From: Mastigocoleus testarum BC008
Lineage (GTDB): Bacteria; Cyanobacteriota; Cyanobacteriia; Cyanobacteriales; Nostocaceae
Direction of reading: 5' to 3'
DNA length: 64,000 bases
Assembly (NCBI RefSeq): GCF_001456025.1
Contig: NZ_LMTZ01000109.1
Location: 1-64,000, forward strand
Below the pieces are notes generated by a model. It did no database searches. It saw only the letters and a program-made list of their open reading frames with translations, and was not told where the DNA came from. The number at the start of each line of letters is the position of its first letter. Within the stretch, counting starts at the first letter, position 1. Shown piece by piece: positions 26,678 through 36,565 of the stretch. A program made the translations under genes and the position numbers.

Positions 26678-28795
26678 CTATGGTAGGAGGGTATCCTGAA
26701 AAATTGCTCCACGTTGAATTAGATCAATCTGCATTTGTTCAGAAATGCCAGGGTTCTTTCCAAGTCTGGCATTTTCAACCTTGGCACGGTTGAGGTTGGC
26801 ATTTCTAAGGTCTGCACGGTTGAGGTCAGTACGGTTGAGGTTAGAACTTCTGAGGTCGCTTCCACTAAGGTTGGCACTCATGAGGGTAGCTCCACTAAGG
26901 TTGGCACTCATGAGGTTGGCACTACTAAGGTTGGCACTACTAAGGTTAGCACCACTGAAGTATGTAGCACCAAGGTTGGCACCACTGAGGTTGGCACCAC
27001 TAAGGTTGGCACCACTAAGGATGGCACTCATGAGATTGGTATTCATGAAGTTTGCTTCCACAAGAATGGCACTCATGAGGTTGGCTTCTATGAGGTTTGC
27101 TCCTGTGAGGATTACACTCATGAGGTTTGCTTCTATGAGGTTAGAGCGGTTGAGTTTGGCTTCTGTGAGGTTGGAGCGGTTGAGTTTTGCACCCCTGAGT
27201 TTGGCACCCCTGAGGTCAGCACTCTTTAGGTCAGCATTCCTGAGGTTAGCACTACTGAGGTTGGCACCCATGAGGTTAGCACTACTGAGGTTGGCACCCA
27301 TGAGATCGATACTCCTGAGGTCAGCATTCCTCAGGCTGGTATTACTGAGATTGGCTTCTATGAGGTCGGCACCACTAAGATGAGCATTACTTAGTTTGGC
27401 TTCTGTGAGGTCGGCACCACTAAGATGAGCACTACTTAGTTTGGTTTCTATGAGCTTGGCACCACTGAGGTTAGCTTCTATGAGGTTGGCTTCTGTGAGG
27501 TTGGCAGCATTGAGATTCGCACGCTTGAGATTCGCACCACTAAGGTTAGCTTCTACGAGATTAGCACCCTGGAGATTAGCACCACTGAGGTTAGCTTCTA
27601 TGAGGTTGGCACCACTGAGGTTAGCTTCTATGAGGTTGGAACCACTGAAGTCTCGCCTATAAACTGGCTGATTAAGAATTTCCCAGACTAAACGCCATTT
27701 ACTATCAAGTTTTGTCGTAGAGTCGACGATTGTATGGCTGAGGATGGTGTTACTGAGATTGGCACCACTGAGATTAGCACCACTGAGATTGGCACCACTG
27801 AGATTGGCACCACTGAGATTGGCACCACTGAGATTGGCACCACTGATATTAGCACGGTTGAGATTAGAACCACTGAGATTAGCACCACTGAGATTGGTCT
27901 CACTGAGGTTAGTACGTTTGAGATTGGCACCACTGAGGTTAACACGGTTGAGATTGGCACCACTGAGGTTAAAACGATTGAGATTGGCACCACTGAGGTT
28001 AGTACCAGTTAGGTCTTGTCTATAAGCACCATTTTCAATGATTTCTTGAACTGAACGAGATTTATTATCAATTTCAGTATTCTCTTGATTTGAGGTTTGA
28101 GTAAAGCCGGTTTTTAAATTTTTTATGTCAGCCCTCTTACCATTCTCAGCAATGGTAAATACTAATCGTTTTTTATCACCTTTAGAATTCCCCGCATCTA
28201 AAAAATTCACATTCTCAGTAGGGATATCTAATACTTGAGTAAGTTTTTTTAATTTGAATAGTTGCTCAACCATCTTAAGTCCTTCTTGAGAACCTTCTAA
28301 AATTAATCTGATACTGTCTTCGTCAACGCCAACAATTTTTATAGAAGGATCTCCAACAAGTTTTCGCAAACTTACTTCGACCGCTTTTAATGTTGCTATA
28401 TTAATTTTATTTTTTTCAAAACTGGTATTGATATAAGATGCTAGATTATTTTTATCTAACTCTCCGTTTCTATCCTGTTCATAACGCGAGTTAAGACCAA
28501 TTATTACACTAGCTTCATCTAATTTCATTATTTTCCCAATAGCTTTTAAGCTGGTATTTCCAGGATTTATATTTTGTGCAGCATCAATTAAATTTTCAAT
28601 CCAGTTCTCTTTATAAGCTATCTTTATTAAGTTAAATATTATGTCCTGTAGTTTGTTAGTGTCTGTAGCGATTTCATCCAGGTTTTTATTTAACTCAAAG
28701 GCTAACATTCGCTTCAGTGAAGCTTTGCTAGGGAAAGCTTCAATAAAAATATGTTGTAATTCTTTGTACCTTTGATCGGATAAATCAAGATTCAT
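26678..28795 (-). CDS. Effector-associated domain (EAD1-like) and pentapeptide-repeat protein
   Basis: A 705-residue protein in three parts. Residues 1-90 (YKELQHIFIEAFPSKASLKR, then IIFNLIKIAYKENWIENLI) match the EAD1-type death-like adaptor domain. Residues of about 115-215 (LRKLVGDPSIKIVGVDED, then IRLILEGSQEGL) form a domain I cannot name, recurrent in cyanobacterial EAD proteins as far as I recall. From about 261 to 690 there are A(N/D)LSx pentapeptides, a right-handed beta-helix. EAD domains recruit partners in predicted conflict or programmed-death systems; the helix could be an interaction scaffold. No EAD-bearing partner lies beside it, but a ClpP-fold protease gene is the next minus-strand gene. 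Confidence 0.82.
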   Translation of the reverse strand: MNLDLSDQRYKELQHIFIEAFPSKASLKRMLAFELNKNLDEIATDTNKLQDIIFNLIKIAYKENWIENLIDAAQNINPGNTSLKAIGKIMKLDEASVIIGLNSRYEQDRNGELDKNNLASYINTSFEKNKINIATLKAVEVSLRKLVGDPSIKIVGVDEDSIRLILEGSQEGLKMVEQLFKLKKLTQVLDIPTENVNFLDAGNSKGDKKRLVFTIAENGKRADIKNLKTGFTQTSNQENTEIDNKSRSVQEIIENGAYRQDLTGTNLSGANLNRFNLSGANLNRVNLSGANLKRTNLSETNLSGANLSGSNLNRANISGANLSGANLSGANLSGANLSGANLSGANLSNTILSHTIVDSTTKLDSKWRLVWEILNQPVYRRDFSGSNLIEANLSGANLIEANLSGANLQGANLVEANLSGANLKRANLNAANLTEANLIEANLSGAKLIETKLSSAHLSGADLTEAKLSNAHLSGADLIEANLSNTSLRNADLRSIDLMGANLSSANLMGANLSSANLRNADLKSADLRGAKLRGAKLNRSNLTEAKLNRSNLIEANLMSVILTGANLIEANLMSAILVEANFMNTNLMSAILSGANLSGANLSGANLGATYFSGANLSSANLSSANLMSANLSGATLMSANLSGSDLRSSNLNRTDLNRADLRNANLNRAKVENARLGKNPGISEQMQIDLIQRGAIFQDTLLP

Positions 28796-29329
28796 CCCGT
28801 CAACCCCCTACTCTTTTGATAAGCAAACTCATCACCCTGGTTGGCACTTCTCAAGTAAGCGTCAACTAATCAATATTAATCAATATTTTAGACGATAAAT
28901 GCTGATAAAATGATAATAAATCTGAAAGATAGTTACAACAAAAAAATCTTCTAACAACAATTATCAGATTAATCAAGCTTTAAGAAATGAGAATCATTAT
29001 TTTAGGTATAAGCGCCCCAGGAAGGAAAGTAAAAATTCAAAATATAACCTGCGGTTACGCTGAGAACGCGCTGCGCAAACGCTAACAAAAGTCAAAAGTA
29101 TAAAATTCCTTGCAATGCAATGAAACTATCATATTTTGGGCTATAACTAAAACCTTTGCGATGTAAGTCTTTAAAAGTTTGCAAGTTAGGAGATTGAAAT
29201 AGACCGCTTTACGATTTATTAAGGACATGTTGATTTCTGTGTTCAACAATTTGCTTAAAAAAATGATGATAAGTAATATTAAAAAAATTAAAAAAACAAA
29301 TAAAAATGATTACTATATTTTGATTATTT

Positions 29330-29342
29330 CAGGACTTACGCA
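29330..29342. repeat. Solo copy of the MITE terminal repeat
   Basis: CAGGACTTACGCA matches the first 13 bases of the terminal repeat of the element at 3655. No inverted partner was found within the following kilobase, so it is a decayed or one-ended copy. Confidence 0.6.
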
Positions 29343-29381
29343 AAACATACATAATTATGTCATTAATTTAGTGGTTTGGGC

Positions 29382-29411
29382 TGTTGGGTTTCGCTAAGTG
29401 CACACCCAACA
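29382..29411. repeat. TGTTGGGT/ACCCAACA hairpin
   Basis: Perfect 8-bp arms around a 14-base loop, in a GGTTTGGGCTGTTGGG context that I recognise as a common dispersed repeat of Nostocales intergenic regions. It adjoins the solo MITE end. Confidence 0.5.
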
Positions 29412-29557
29412 TACCAGATTCAAAACTTATAGCAATTTGGAAAAAGAATGGGACAAGTAGATTTTTGCTGAGACCTTCAATTAAACTTATCTACCAATAA
29501 GTACATTGCAATTATTTGTTGGTTTGGTATTAAATGAAACCCTAATGTTTGAAAATG

Positions 29558-30511
29558 TTACTTGTTCTTTTCAAAGGGCAATACATTCGGTTCAAACGTT
29601 TCATCCTCTCCATCGTCTGAATCAATTGACTCTTCCTCAGTTCCTTCGCTATCTGAATAATTTCCGGCTTGGTTGTCGTCATCCTCTTCAATTAATGTTT
29701 CTAAATTTACAATTACATCAGTCGATGCTGGTTTGCGAACTAAAGGAAATATGGCTTCTTCTAAAGACAACTCCGCTTCATAGGGTTCCCTGACCGTATC
29801 GAATAGTTTTTCTGCTTCTTCAAAATCGATCGCAAAACTGTGGGAAGGATAGTTGTAAATTAAATCCTTAATTACTTCGATTCCCTGGGGTTTTAATCTT
29901 TGTCCGTAGGCTAAAGCGATATTCATTAGTCTATTCATCTCGCCAACTCTTAGGGGATCTATCTGACTGGAGATGGGAGACAATAGTTCGACAGCCATGG
30001 AACTTGCAATATCTGCAGCTGTTTTAGTTGTTATAGCCGCTTGAGAACTGGAAATAATATCTAAAAAATAACTCTCAAACATTTCAAAAGCTTGAGAACT
30101 AATTACAGATAATGCTTGCTGTATATCTAAACCTGACTCGCTGCGAAAATCATCATCTTTAGTAACTTGAATATCAAGCGGACCCAATTCGCCGAAATCG
30201 GACATAACAATTTCATCCGCTCCTAAGGCTAGTAAAGTTCCAGCACTTTTACAGTAACCAAATACAAATAAAGTAAAGTGCTTATATTTTCTCTTTAAAT
30301 AACGCGCAACTCTAAAAGCCGCATCTGGATCCCCACCATAGGTGGTCATAATTAAGGCAACGTTATTTCTTTTAGGTATAGTTTGCTTTATTTCGTTAAT
30401 TAATTTATCAGCATTTACATCAGAAATTGCTGCACTATAGAGAAAAATATCAGCTTCAAGTTCTGAGGTAATTTCTTGAACGGAGTTTGCTAACAGTAGT
30501 TTTTGTATCAT
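29558..30511 (-). CDS. SDH/SppA-like ClpP-fold serine protease with acidic tail
   Basis: The 317-residue protein matches the serine dehydrogenase proteinase family. An oxyanion strand has TTYGGDPD (56-63), the nucleophile elbow is GYCKSAGTLLALGADEIVM with Ser89, and GPLDIQ (Asp113) follows. It lacks a signal peptide and membrane segment, so it should act in the cytoplasm or at the membrane face. The last 55 residues are strongly acidic (EEDDD, DSDDGEDE) and may mediate binding. It lies on the same strand as, and upstream of, the EAD-pentapeptide gene but about 760 bases away, so co-transcription is not established. Confidence 0.8.
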   Translation of the reverse strand: MIQKLLLANSVQEITSELEADIFLYSAAISDVNADKLINEIKQTIPKRNNVALIMTTYGGDPDAAFRVARYLKRKYKHFTLFVFGYCKSAGTLLALGADEIVMSDFGELGPLDIQVTKDDDFRSESGLDIQQALSVISSQAFEMFESYFLDIISSSQAAITTKTAADIASSMAVELLSPISSQIDPLRVGEMNRLMNIALAYGQRLKPQGIEVIKDLIYNYPSHSFAIDFEEAEKLFDTVREPYEAELSLEEAIFPLVRKPASTDVIVNLETLIEEDDDNQAGNYSDSEGTEEESIDSDDGEDETFEPNVLPFEKNK

Positions 30512-30640
30512 TTAGTTGATGTGTATAAATACTGATACTTGAATACAGTTAAAATACTGATTCTAAAATTATTACGAAATCATTTTTAAACTTAAAGTCA
30601 GAAATCATACAATCATCTTTCTATTTACCTGCTTACTGGC

Positions 30641-30720
30641 AAATTTTGGAAAGTATAAATTCTAGAAAGTACAGATTCTGGAAATTACAAATTTTGGAAA
30701 TTAAGAGTTTTGGAAATTAA
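30641..30720. repeat. 16-bp tandem array, five units
   Basis: Five imperfect 16-bp units of the AAATTTTGGAAATTAA type lie in the 334-base spacer between the divergent protease and lysS genes. A second array of the same period and similar unit lies at 44948. The rest of the spacer shows no gene. Confidence 0.75.
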
Positions 30721-30845
30721 GAAGATCATCTTGGGAAAGAATTTTGCAATCTGGAACACTGAGATAAAAATGAATGTACAATTTCCCAGGGTCTTATAAT
30801 TAAATCTTTCCCCCGAGAAATTTTCCCTTCTAAAATTCGTTAACC

Positions 30846-32381
30846 ATGTCCGAAGAAGATATTCGAGCCACAAGGCTAGAGAAAGTCGAAAAACTGCGTC
30901 AGTTAGGGATGAATCCCTATGCTTATAATTGGAAATCTAGCGATTGCGCGGCGCTATTACAAGAAAATTTTGCCGATTTAGGTAAAGGTGAAGAAGTTAA
31001 TTTAGAAGTTTCCATTGCCGGACGCATTATGGCACGTCGGGTTTTTGGTAAGCTAGCATTCTTCACTTTACAAGACGAAACTGGCACAATTCAGCTTTAT
31101 CTGGAGAAAAAACGTATTTCCGAAAGCATGGCTGAAATTGATGCTAATGCTTTTAATAATCTGAAAAATCTTACAGATGTCGGCGACATTCTGGGAGTTA
31201 AAGGAACAATTAAACGCACTGAAAAGGGCGAATTATCTATTTATGTTAAAGAATATGCCATTCTTACCAAATCTTTGTTGCCTCTACCAGATAAATGGCA
31301 TGGTTTAACAGATGTTTCTAAACGTTATCGTCAACGTTATGTAGATTTAATTGTTAATCCTGAAGTACGGCAAACTTTTCGTCGTCGCGCTCAAATTACT
31401 GCAGGTATTCGTCGCTATTTAGAAGAGCAGAATTTTATTGAAATTGAAACCCCAGTTCTCCAAAGTGAGGCTGGAGGTGCAGATGCACGTCCATTTGTTA
31501 CCTACCATAACACCTTAGAAATGGATTTGTATTTGCGTATCGCCACGGAGTTACACCTGAAAAGGTTGATCGTCGGTGGTTTTGAAAGAGTTTTTGAATT
31601 GGGAAGAATTTTCCGCAACGAAGGAATTTCCACTCGCCATAATCCAGAATTTACTTCTATCGAGGTTTACCAAGCCTACGCTGATTACAATGATATGATG
31701 GCGCTTACCGAAGGAATTATTACTACGGTTGCCCAAGAAACACTCTACACTTTGAAGATTACCTACCAGGGACAAGAAATTGATTTGACTCCTCCTTGGC
31801 GACGGGTAACAATGCACGATCTAGTTAAAGAAAATACTGGATTAGATTTCCAAGAATTTAGTACCTTGGAAGAAGCCAAAGCTGCATGTAAAACAGCGGG
31901 AATTGAAGGGGTAGAAGATTGCCCATCAATTGGTAAGTTATTAAATGAAGCCTTCGAACAAAAAGCGGAAGAAAAATTAATTCAGCCCACCTTCGTAGTG
32001 GACTACCCCGTAGAAATATCACCTTTATCTAAGCCCCACCGCTCTAAACCCGGATTGGTAGAACGTTTTGAGTTATTTATAGTCGGACGGGAAACCGCTA
32101 ATAGTTTCTCTGAGTTGACAGATCCGATCGATCAACGCCAACGCCTTGAGGAACAAGCAGCCAGAAAAGCCGCTGGAGATTTAGAAGCCCAAGGTGTTGA
32201 TGAAGATTTCCTCACAGCTTTAGAGTATGGAATGCCACCCACTGGTGGTTTAGGTATTGGTATTGACAGATTGGTGATGCTGTTAAACGATTGTGCCAGT
32301 ATTCGTGATGCGATCGCTTTCCCCCTACTCAAGCCAGAAAAATCAGGAACAGAAGAATTAAACCCTGATAAACCTGAGTGA
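30846..32381 (+). CDS. lysS: Lysyl-tRNA synthetase (class II)
   Basis: The 511-residue enzyme charges tRNA-Lys. The N-terminal OB-fold anticodon-binding domain (about 55-150) is followed by the class II core: motif 2 FELGRIFRNEGISTRHNPEF and motif 3 GLGIGIDRLVML. Family markers RRAQITAGIRRYLEEQ and PHRSKPGLVERFE are present. Length is normal. It stands alone, with a 9-bp hairpin after the stop. Confidence 0.98.
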   Translation: MSEEDIRATRLEKVEKLRQLGMNPYAYNWKSSDCAALLQENFADLGKGEEVNLEVSIAGRIMARRVFGKLAFFTLQDETGTIQLYLEKKRISESMAEIDANAFNNLKNLTDVGDILGVKGTIKRTEKGELSIYVKEYAILTKSLLPLPDKWHGLTDVSKRYRQRYVDLIVNPEVRQTFRRRAQITAGIRRYLEEQNFIEIETPVLQSEAGGADARPFVTYHNTLEMDLYLRIATELHLKRLIVGGFERVFELGRIFRNEGISTRHNPEFTSIEVYQAYADYNDMMALTEGIITTVAQETLYTLKITYQGQEIDLTPPWRRVTMHDLVKENTGLDFQEFSTLEEAKAACKTAGIEGVEDCPSIGKLLNEAFEQKAEEKLIQPTFVVDYPVEISPLSKPHRSKPGLVERFELFIVGRETANSFSELTDPIDQRQRLEEQAARKAAGDLEAQGVDEDFLTALEYGMPPTGGLGIGIDRLVMLLNDCASIRDAIAFPLLKPEKSGTEELNPDKPE

Positions 32382-32394
32382 TATGAAATTTGGG

Positions 32395-32418
32395 GTGCGT
32401 TAGTTATACCTAACGCAC
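32395..32418 (+). terminator. Hairpin after lysS
   Basis: GTGCGTTAG and CTAACGCAC form perfect 9-bp arms around six bases, 14 bases after the lysS stop. No T-run follows, so it may be a dispersed repeat or a transcript-stabilising stem rather than a classic intrinsic terminator. Confidence 0.5.
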
Positions 32419-32532
32419 TGCTCTCAAATTGATTCTTTAATTAATTCTCCAATTGACTGTCAAACTTATACGATTCAGTAGCAAAAAACACAAGGACAAT
32501 AAATTTATTCAGGGAATGAGGTAAATTAATTT

Positions 32533-33228
32533 TTGTTAGCAAAAGATATTAAAAAAAGATTAAAAAAACTCATAAAAGAAGCATCCCTTGTCGATCCGAA
32601 TTTGGAGAAACGATTGATTGAAATCGACCGTTGGGTTGGAGATATAAAAACAGGTTCCTTGACTGCAAAAAGATTCTTGATTTTGTTTTTGGAGCAAATA
32701 ATAAGGGATGCTGAAGCTTGGCTAAAATTTAAATCTTTACCTTCTCAAGAAGAGCGAAGAGCAGCTTTAGAGGCGCTAAATCCAACCTTAAAATATTGGT
32801 ACAACTACTTGTTTCCCCAATGGTTAAACCATAAAGATCCCAAATTTTATATTTGGCGAAGAAAACTTATGGCTGGGAAATTTGAGCAAAAAGATGAAGA
32901 TTTAATAGCTTCAGCGATTGAGGAAATTCAACTTCGTGGCGGGACAGTAGTCAAACGTTATGTAATAGACCTTTCAATGTCTACTGATATAATAGTCAGT
33001 GCTGGGCAGGAAAGTTCATTGTGCGTCCAATTGACCACTCTCAATCAAGAATTTTGTCAAGAAAAATCTAATGATTGGGAAAGTACTCTACGTTTTTGGA
33101 GCATAGAACGGGGGTTATTTCTAAGTTACAATCCTGGAGAACCTAATTTTGTGAATAGGATCGCTAACATAACTCTTTACAACAGTAATAATCTTAAGAT
33201 TGGGGTTTATCTCAGGTTTAATCTGTGA
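32533..33228 (+). CDS. Hypothetical protein, 231 residues
   Basis: I do not recognise this protein. The frame opens with TTG, well placed ten bases after a GAGG ribosome site; an in-frame stop lies just upstream and the next Met is deep inside, so TTG is the real start. Residues 1-135 are helical and charged (IKKRLKKLIKEA, EIDRWVGDIKTGS, LKYWYNYLFPQW). The C-terminal part (VVKRYVIDLSMSTDIIVSAG, then VQLTTLNQEF) looks like an alpha/beta domain, perhaps PD-(D/E)xK-like, though no catalytic set is clear. No signal peptide. Confidence 0.65.
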   Translation: MLAKDIKKRLKKLIKEASLVDPNLEKRLIEIDRWVGDIKTGSLTAKRFLILFLEQIIRDAEAWLKFKSLPSQEERRAALEALNPTLKYWYNYLFPQWLNHKDPKFYIWRRKLMAGKFEQKDEDLIASAIEEIQLRGGTVVKRYVIDLSMSTDIIVSAGQESSLCVQLTTLNQEFCQEKSNDWESTLRFWSIERGLFLSYNPGEPNFVNRIANITLYNSNNLKIGVYLRFNL

Positions 33229-34174
33229 AAAGTTTTAATGTAATATATTTATAAATGACTTTTTATCAATTTTATTCTCGAGATTATTAAAAAAAGTTTC
33301 TTCAGAAACATAAAATTTAAAATTTAGGAGTCAGAATGAATGAAGGATGAAGTATTCATTCGTAATAGGCAGTCTCAGTTTCCTTTTAGAAGGTAGTGTT
33401 AATAAAATTCAGTAGAAAACTAAAGATAGTCTGTTACAAATAGTGCGCGTAAACATACTTGTTTCATTTTAAGTAAGTAGCTATACAAACCAGCATATTT
33501 ATGCTTCCAATAAATAAATTTTTTTTTAGCGAGCGGGTCTCCAAATCAAAATGAAAAACAACTGTTTTGATTCCGTGTGTTTCTGCTAGTTAAAGCTGTG
33601 ACTTTGAATGTTTATAGAGTCATTGAGTACATAATCATAAATCTTTGCAGAATTTTGGTGAGGAACCAAATGGGGAGTTTTGCTTGATGTTTACACAACC
33701 TTACAAATTCCAGTTTTGGGTTCTCTTTAAAGTTAAATTATCAAAACTGGATGGGTTACTCTGACTTGTTGACTAATAATTCCTTCATGTTGTTATATTT
33801 AGCACTGTAAAATTACTTATATTCCGGCAGGTATCATATAAAACGTAAACCTTAGACAGGACGGATTGCTATTGTTGTATTCCAAAAGTTTTACTCAAAA
33901 TTTTTTTTACTTAACACATTGAATTTCAAGATCATCGACTATATGAACTTACGTATTAGGTGAATGTATTTGTAAAAATTACGGTATTTACTATTTCTCA
34001 CATGAGATACTTTCAGTTTACGAAATAATCTTGTTTCAAGATGAAGATTAACAGCAGAATCACTAATGCTTAGCACCTCGTTAACTGAGTTCCCAACTCT
34101 GAAAACTTTAAGTCTTTTTCCGTTACTTAGATTGAATCTTTCTTCGTTAAGTGCTCCTAAAAAACTAAGTCACC
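33229..34174. other. Long AT-rich spacer, nothing recognised
   Basis: About 950 bases between two same-strand hypothetical genes. No protein-like frame, strong hairpin or tRNA was found. It may contain old, decayed sequence. Confidence 0.45.
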
Positions 34175-34639
34175 ATGCTCAAAAATAACCCAACTGGCTG
34201 TCAAGAGAGATTAGAAGATTTTTTACAAGCTGTAGAATCAGCCCAAAAACTACAGAATGACATCATTAAATATGGTCTTGAAGCTGCTCATTTTTATGTT
34301 GAGGACTTAGATGGAGACTGGCTGGAAAAATGGAGCGAAGATGAAGAAGAACAAAATATTACAGAACATATTACGAATTTCCTAGAAAGTGGGGATCCAG
34401 TTGCTGTCAAATTATGGGAAAGAATTGGGGATAAACCTCTGACAAAGATAGTCTCTGAATTAGAGAGGTGTTTAAGTTTTTCGAAAAGAGCAGAGCAAAT
34501 TTTTGCAATCAAAGATTTCTTGTTGCACAATTCGAAAGCAGGAAGAAACAATTCAACTGCTAATGATGGATATGATTTAGTGAATCTAGTAAATTTAGCA
34601 GAAGAATTACTAGAGAAATTGACAGATATTTTGGATTGA
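34175..34639 (+). CDS. Hypothetical acidic helical protein
   Basis: A 154-residue acidic protein of unknown family. It is predicted to be largely helical, with an acidic stretch (WSEDEEEQNI) and a Leu-rich C-terminus (LVNLAEELLEKLTDILD). There is no signal peptide or membrane segment. No ribosome site is obvious before the ATG. Codon use looks ordinary for the region, but homology is needed to confirm that it is expressed. Confidence 0.5.
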   Translation: MLKNNPTGCQERLEDFLQAVESAQKLQNDIIKYGLEAAHFYVEDLDGDWLEKWSEDEEEQNITEHITNFLESGDPVAVKLWERIGDKPLTKIVSELERCLSFSKRAEQIFAIKDFLLHNSKAGRNNSTANDGYDLVNLVNLAEELLEKLTDILD

Positions 34640-34999
34640 TTATTAACAAATCAGAAATATTGTAGAAATTAGGATATCTCAAATTTAGTATTTGGATTTA
34701 TGGGCGTACAAAAATTTGAATGTACCAAAATTTTAACTGGTTAATTTTTTTGGAAAGTGAGCTATTTTGCTCGCCCTTTCCTCCCTTGGGAGAGGTTAGG
34801 AGAAGGTTATATTCCACCCCACACCTCCACACTAGTAGGAAGTTGGACTTGCAAGCTAACTTTCCAGAATTTTTATCAACTACAAATCCTAAATCCGGAT
34901 AGATATCGATCAATAAAGATGCTTAAAATTTATTTTTTCCAAGTGTTTTTATCTTGTGAAAATAGCAATGGTGGGAAAAACCCACCTTCATAGCAAAGA
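34640..34999. other. Convergent spacer with repeats and hairpin
   Basis: The 360-base gap holds a CTCCC-TT-GGGAG palindrome near 34782 in a dispersed-repeat-like block (CCTCCCTTGGGAGAGG) and a hairpin close to the VOC gene end. Overlapping short frames here in several phases are chance. Confidence 0.5.
34970..34986 (-). terminator. Probable terminator of the VOC gene
   Basis: GGTGGG-AAAAA-CCCACC forms a six-pair stem 14 bases past the stop of the minus-strand VOC gene. Reading in that direction the loop is TTTTT and an AT-rich stretch follows. Confidence 0.5.
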
Positions 35000-35590
35000 T
35001 TAATTTGCCATTTCAGCCATCTCAATAACACGCCTTTCATAGTCTTTTACTAAAAAATTTAAAGGCTTGCGGCTGCGAATCTTAAACTTCAAACCCCGCA
35101 TTTCCACCCGCAATAAAATCATTTCTAAGCATTCGCGGTCGAAACAAACGTGACGCTGCTGATTTTTGTTACCCAAACTGGCTCCCGTAATCACATGTAG
35201 CTGAGTGTTTTTCTTCAGCTGATACCACAGTCCTTCTGCAGCATTATTTGTGCGATTGTATGTGGGAGTACTTCCCAAATAAAGCGGATCTATTCCAGTC
35301 GCACCAATGGTTTGTTCGTAATTGTAGTAATAATGTAAAGGTACTTCCGCCGCAGGTAAATCCAGTAAACCTTCATACAACTGTCGGGCTATTTCTAAAT
35401 CCGATACCATCACCGTGTGCACCTTTGGAGCGCTGGTGAGAAACATCCACATTGCACCGGCATATGCTGCCAGTAACATGACCATTATCCCCTGAGTGGA
35501 GAAAAGACTATCTAATGGTAAAGAAGGTAAAAAGGAACCTATAGTAAATGGCTGAAGCAGGAACGATATCACACTAGCTGCTATAAACAT
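35000..35590 (-). CDS. Membrane-anchored glyoxalase-like (VOC) protein
   Basis: A 196-residue protein of a conserved cyanobacterial type. Two hydrophobic segments lie at about 3-20 and 35-52, then a VOC/glyoxalase-like fold begins at KVHTVMVSDLEIARQLYEGL. The usual metal-binding His/Glu set is incomplete by eye. Enzymatic function is unproven; family members are found across cyanobacteria. It is likely an integral membrane protein with the VOC domain facing the cytoplasm. Confidence 0.75.
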   Translation of the reverse strand: MFIAASVISFLLQPFTIGSFLPSLPLDSLFSTQGIMVMLLAAYAGAMWMFLTSAPKVHTVMVSDLEIARQLYEGLLDLPAAEVPLHYYYNYEQTIGATGIDPLYLGSTPTYNRTNNAAEGLWYQLKKNTQLHVITGASLGNKNQQRHVCFDRECLEMILLRVEMRGLKFKIRSRKPLNFLVKDYERRVIEMAEMAN

Positions 35591-35790
35591 GAAAACATTA
35601 AAAATTGTATAACGGAGCTACTTTTCGTTTTGCAAATTTCGACTTAAATTTAAGTCTGTATTCTATAGTGTATCAATTGCCTGCTAAGTCTTGCTGTTAA
35701 CTACGAGCTGTTAATGCTAAGCAAGATACTTTACCATCTAACATAAATAAGCCACTACCCTTATATTACCAATATATTCGAACTAGGATC

Positions 35791-36408
35791 GTGCAAATAC
35801 CAAGTTTTTCTGAAGCCAATCATCCATTAGTGAAATCATTATTCCATCACAGTGATTTGGAACTGTTAAATCTGTTTGTTGCTCATCCGGATGCTGGTAA
35901 ATACTTTACTGCGATTTTTTGCCGCTATAGCCCTATAGTCTATACATTAATTCGACATTCGGCACGTTCTCCAGTGCAAGCAGATTACTTGTTTGCTTTG
36001 ACCTGGCGGAATATTTATTACCAGTTGGGCGGTTTGGACTTAAATGTTTCTAAACCCGAGCAGGAAGGTATGACTTTGCAGAATTGGCTAATAGATATGA
36101 CTGCTTACTCTATCAATGAAACAGAATTACCCCCCACGGAAGCGATTCACTACTCGATTAAAGATACTTCTCCACCACTTTGGTGTTATGTCGAACAAGC
36201 ATTAGAACAACTATCGCCCAAACTTAGATTAATTTTACTGATGGCACAAACTTTCCACTGGAGCGAGACTAGAATTGCTGCTTATTTGCAAGCAGAAGGA
36301 GAAGAAATTTCCCCACCAGAAGTAAATAATTTACTTAGAGAAGGATACTCTTTATTGGAAGAAAAATTACCATTAGATATTCGCAACATCTACCTGAGCG
36401 AAACTTAA
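35791..36408 (+). CDS. Sigma-70-like (ECF-type) factor
   Basis: A 205-residue protein with the two-part layout of small sigma factors. A region 2-like helix bundle (FTAIFCRYSPIVYTLIRHSA, then ADYLFALTWRNIYYQL) is followed by a region 4-like HTH (VEQALEQLSPKLRLILLMAQ, then WSETRIAAYLQ). The region 2.3/2.4 signature is weak, so promoter recognition is uncertain. GTG start with AGGA just upstream. No anti-sigma gene is adjacent, though the next gene encodes a TPR protein of the same strand. Confidence 0.7.
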   Translation: MQIPSFSEANHPLVKSLFHHSDLELLNLFVAHPDAGKYFTAIFCRYSPIVYTLIRHSARSPVQADYLFALTWRNIYYQLGGLDLNVSKPEQEGMTLQNWLIDMTAYSINETELPPTEAIHYSIKDTSPPLWCYVEQALEQLSPKLRLILLMAQTFHWSETRIAAYLQAEGEEISPPEVNNLLREGYSLLEEKLPLDIRNIYLSET

Positions 36409-36565
36409 AATCTAGTGGCAAATAACAGTGGAACTTAATCAATTTTGTTTTTCAATATTTTTTTAATAACTTTCTTTTAATTACTTCCTTTTAACTACTT
36501 TTTTCCGATTACTTTTTTAATACTTTTTTAAATTATTCAAACCTGCATTATTGTGGGAATATTTT

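Larger units (their letters stand above)
28796..29557. other. Spacer with element fragments
   Basis: About 760 bases without a supported gene. It contains a GC-rich scrap near 29045-29085, a lone copy of the MITE end at 29330 and a hairpin at 29382. The 95-codon frame at 29506-29793 is antisense to the protease gene and is rejected. Confidence 0.5.

Noticed and set aside
26735..28025. Several long plus-strand frames antisense to the pentapeptide region
   Set aside because: They arise because 15-bp coding repeats stay open in other frames; their translations are low-complexity (LRLAPLRLA or EIGTTEIGT) and have no start signals.
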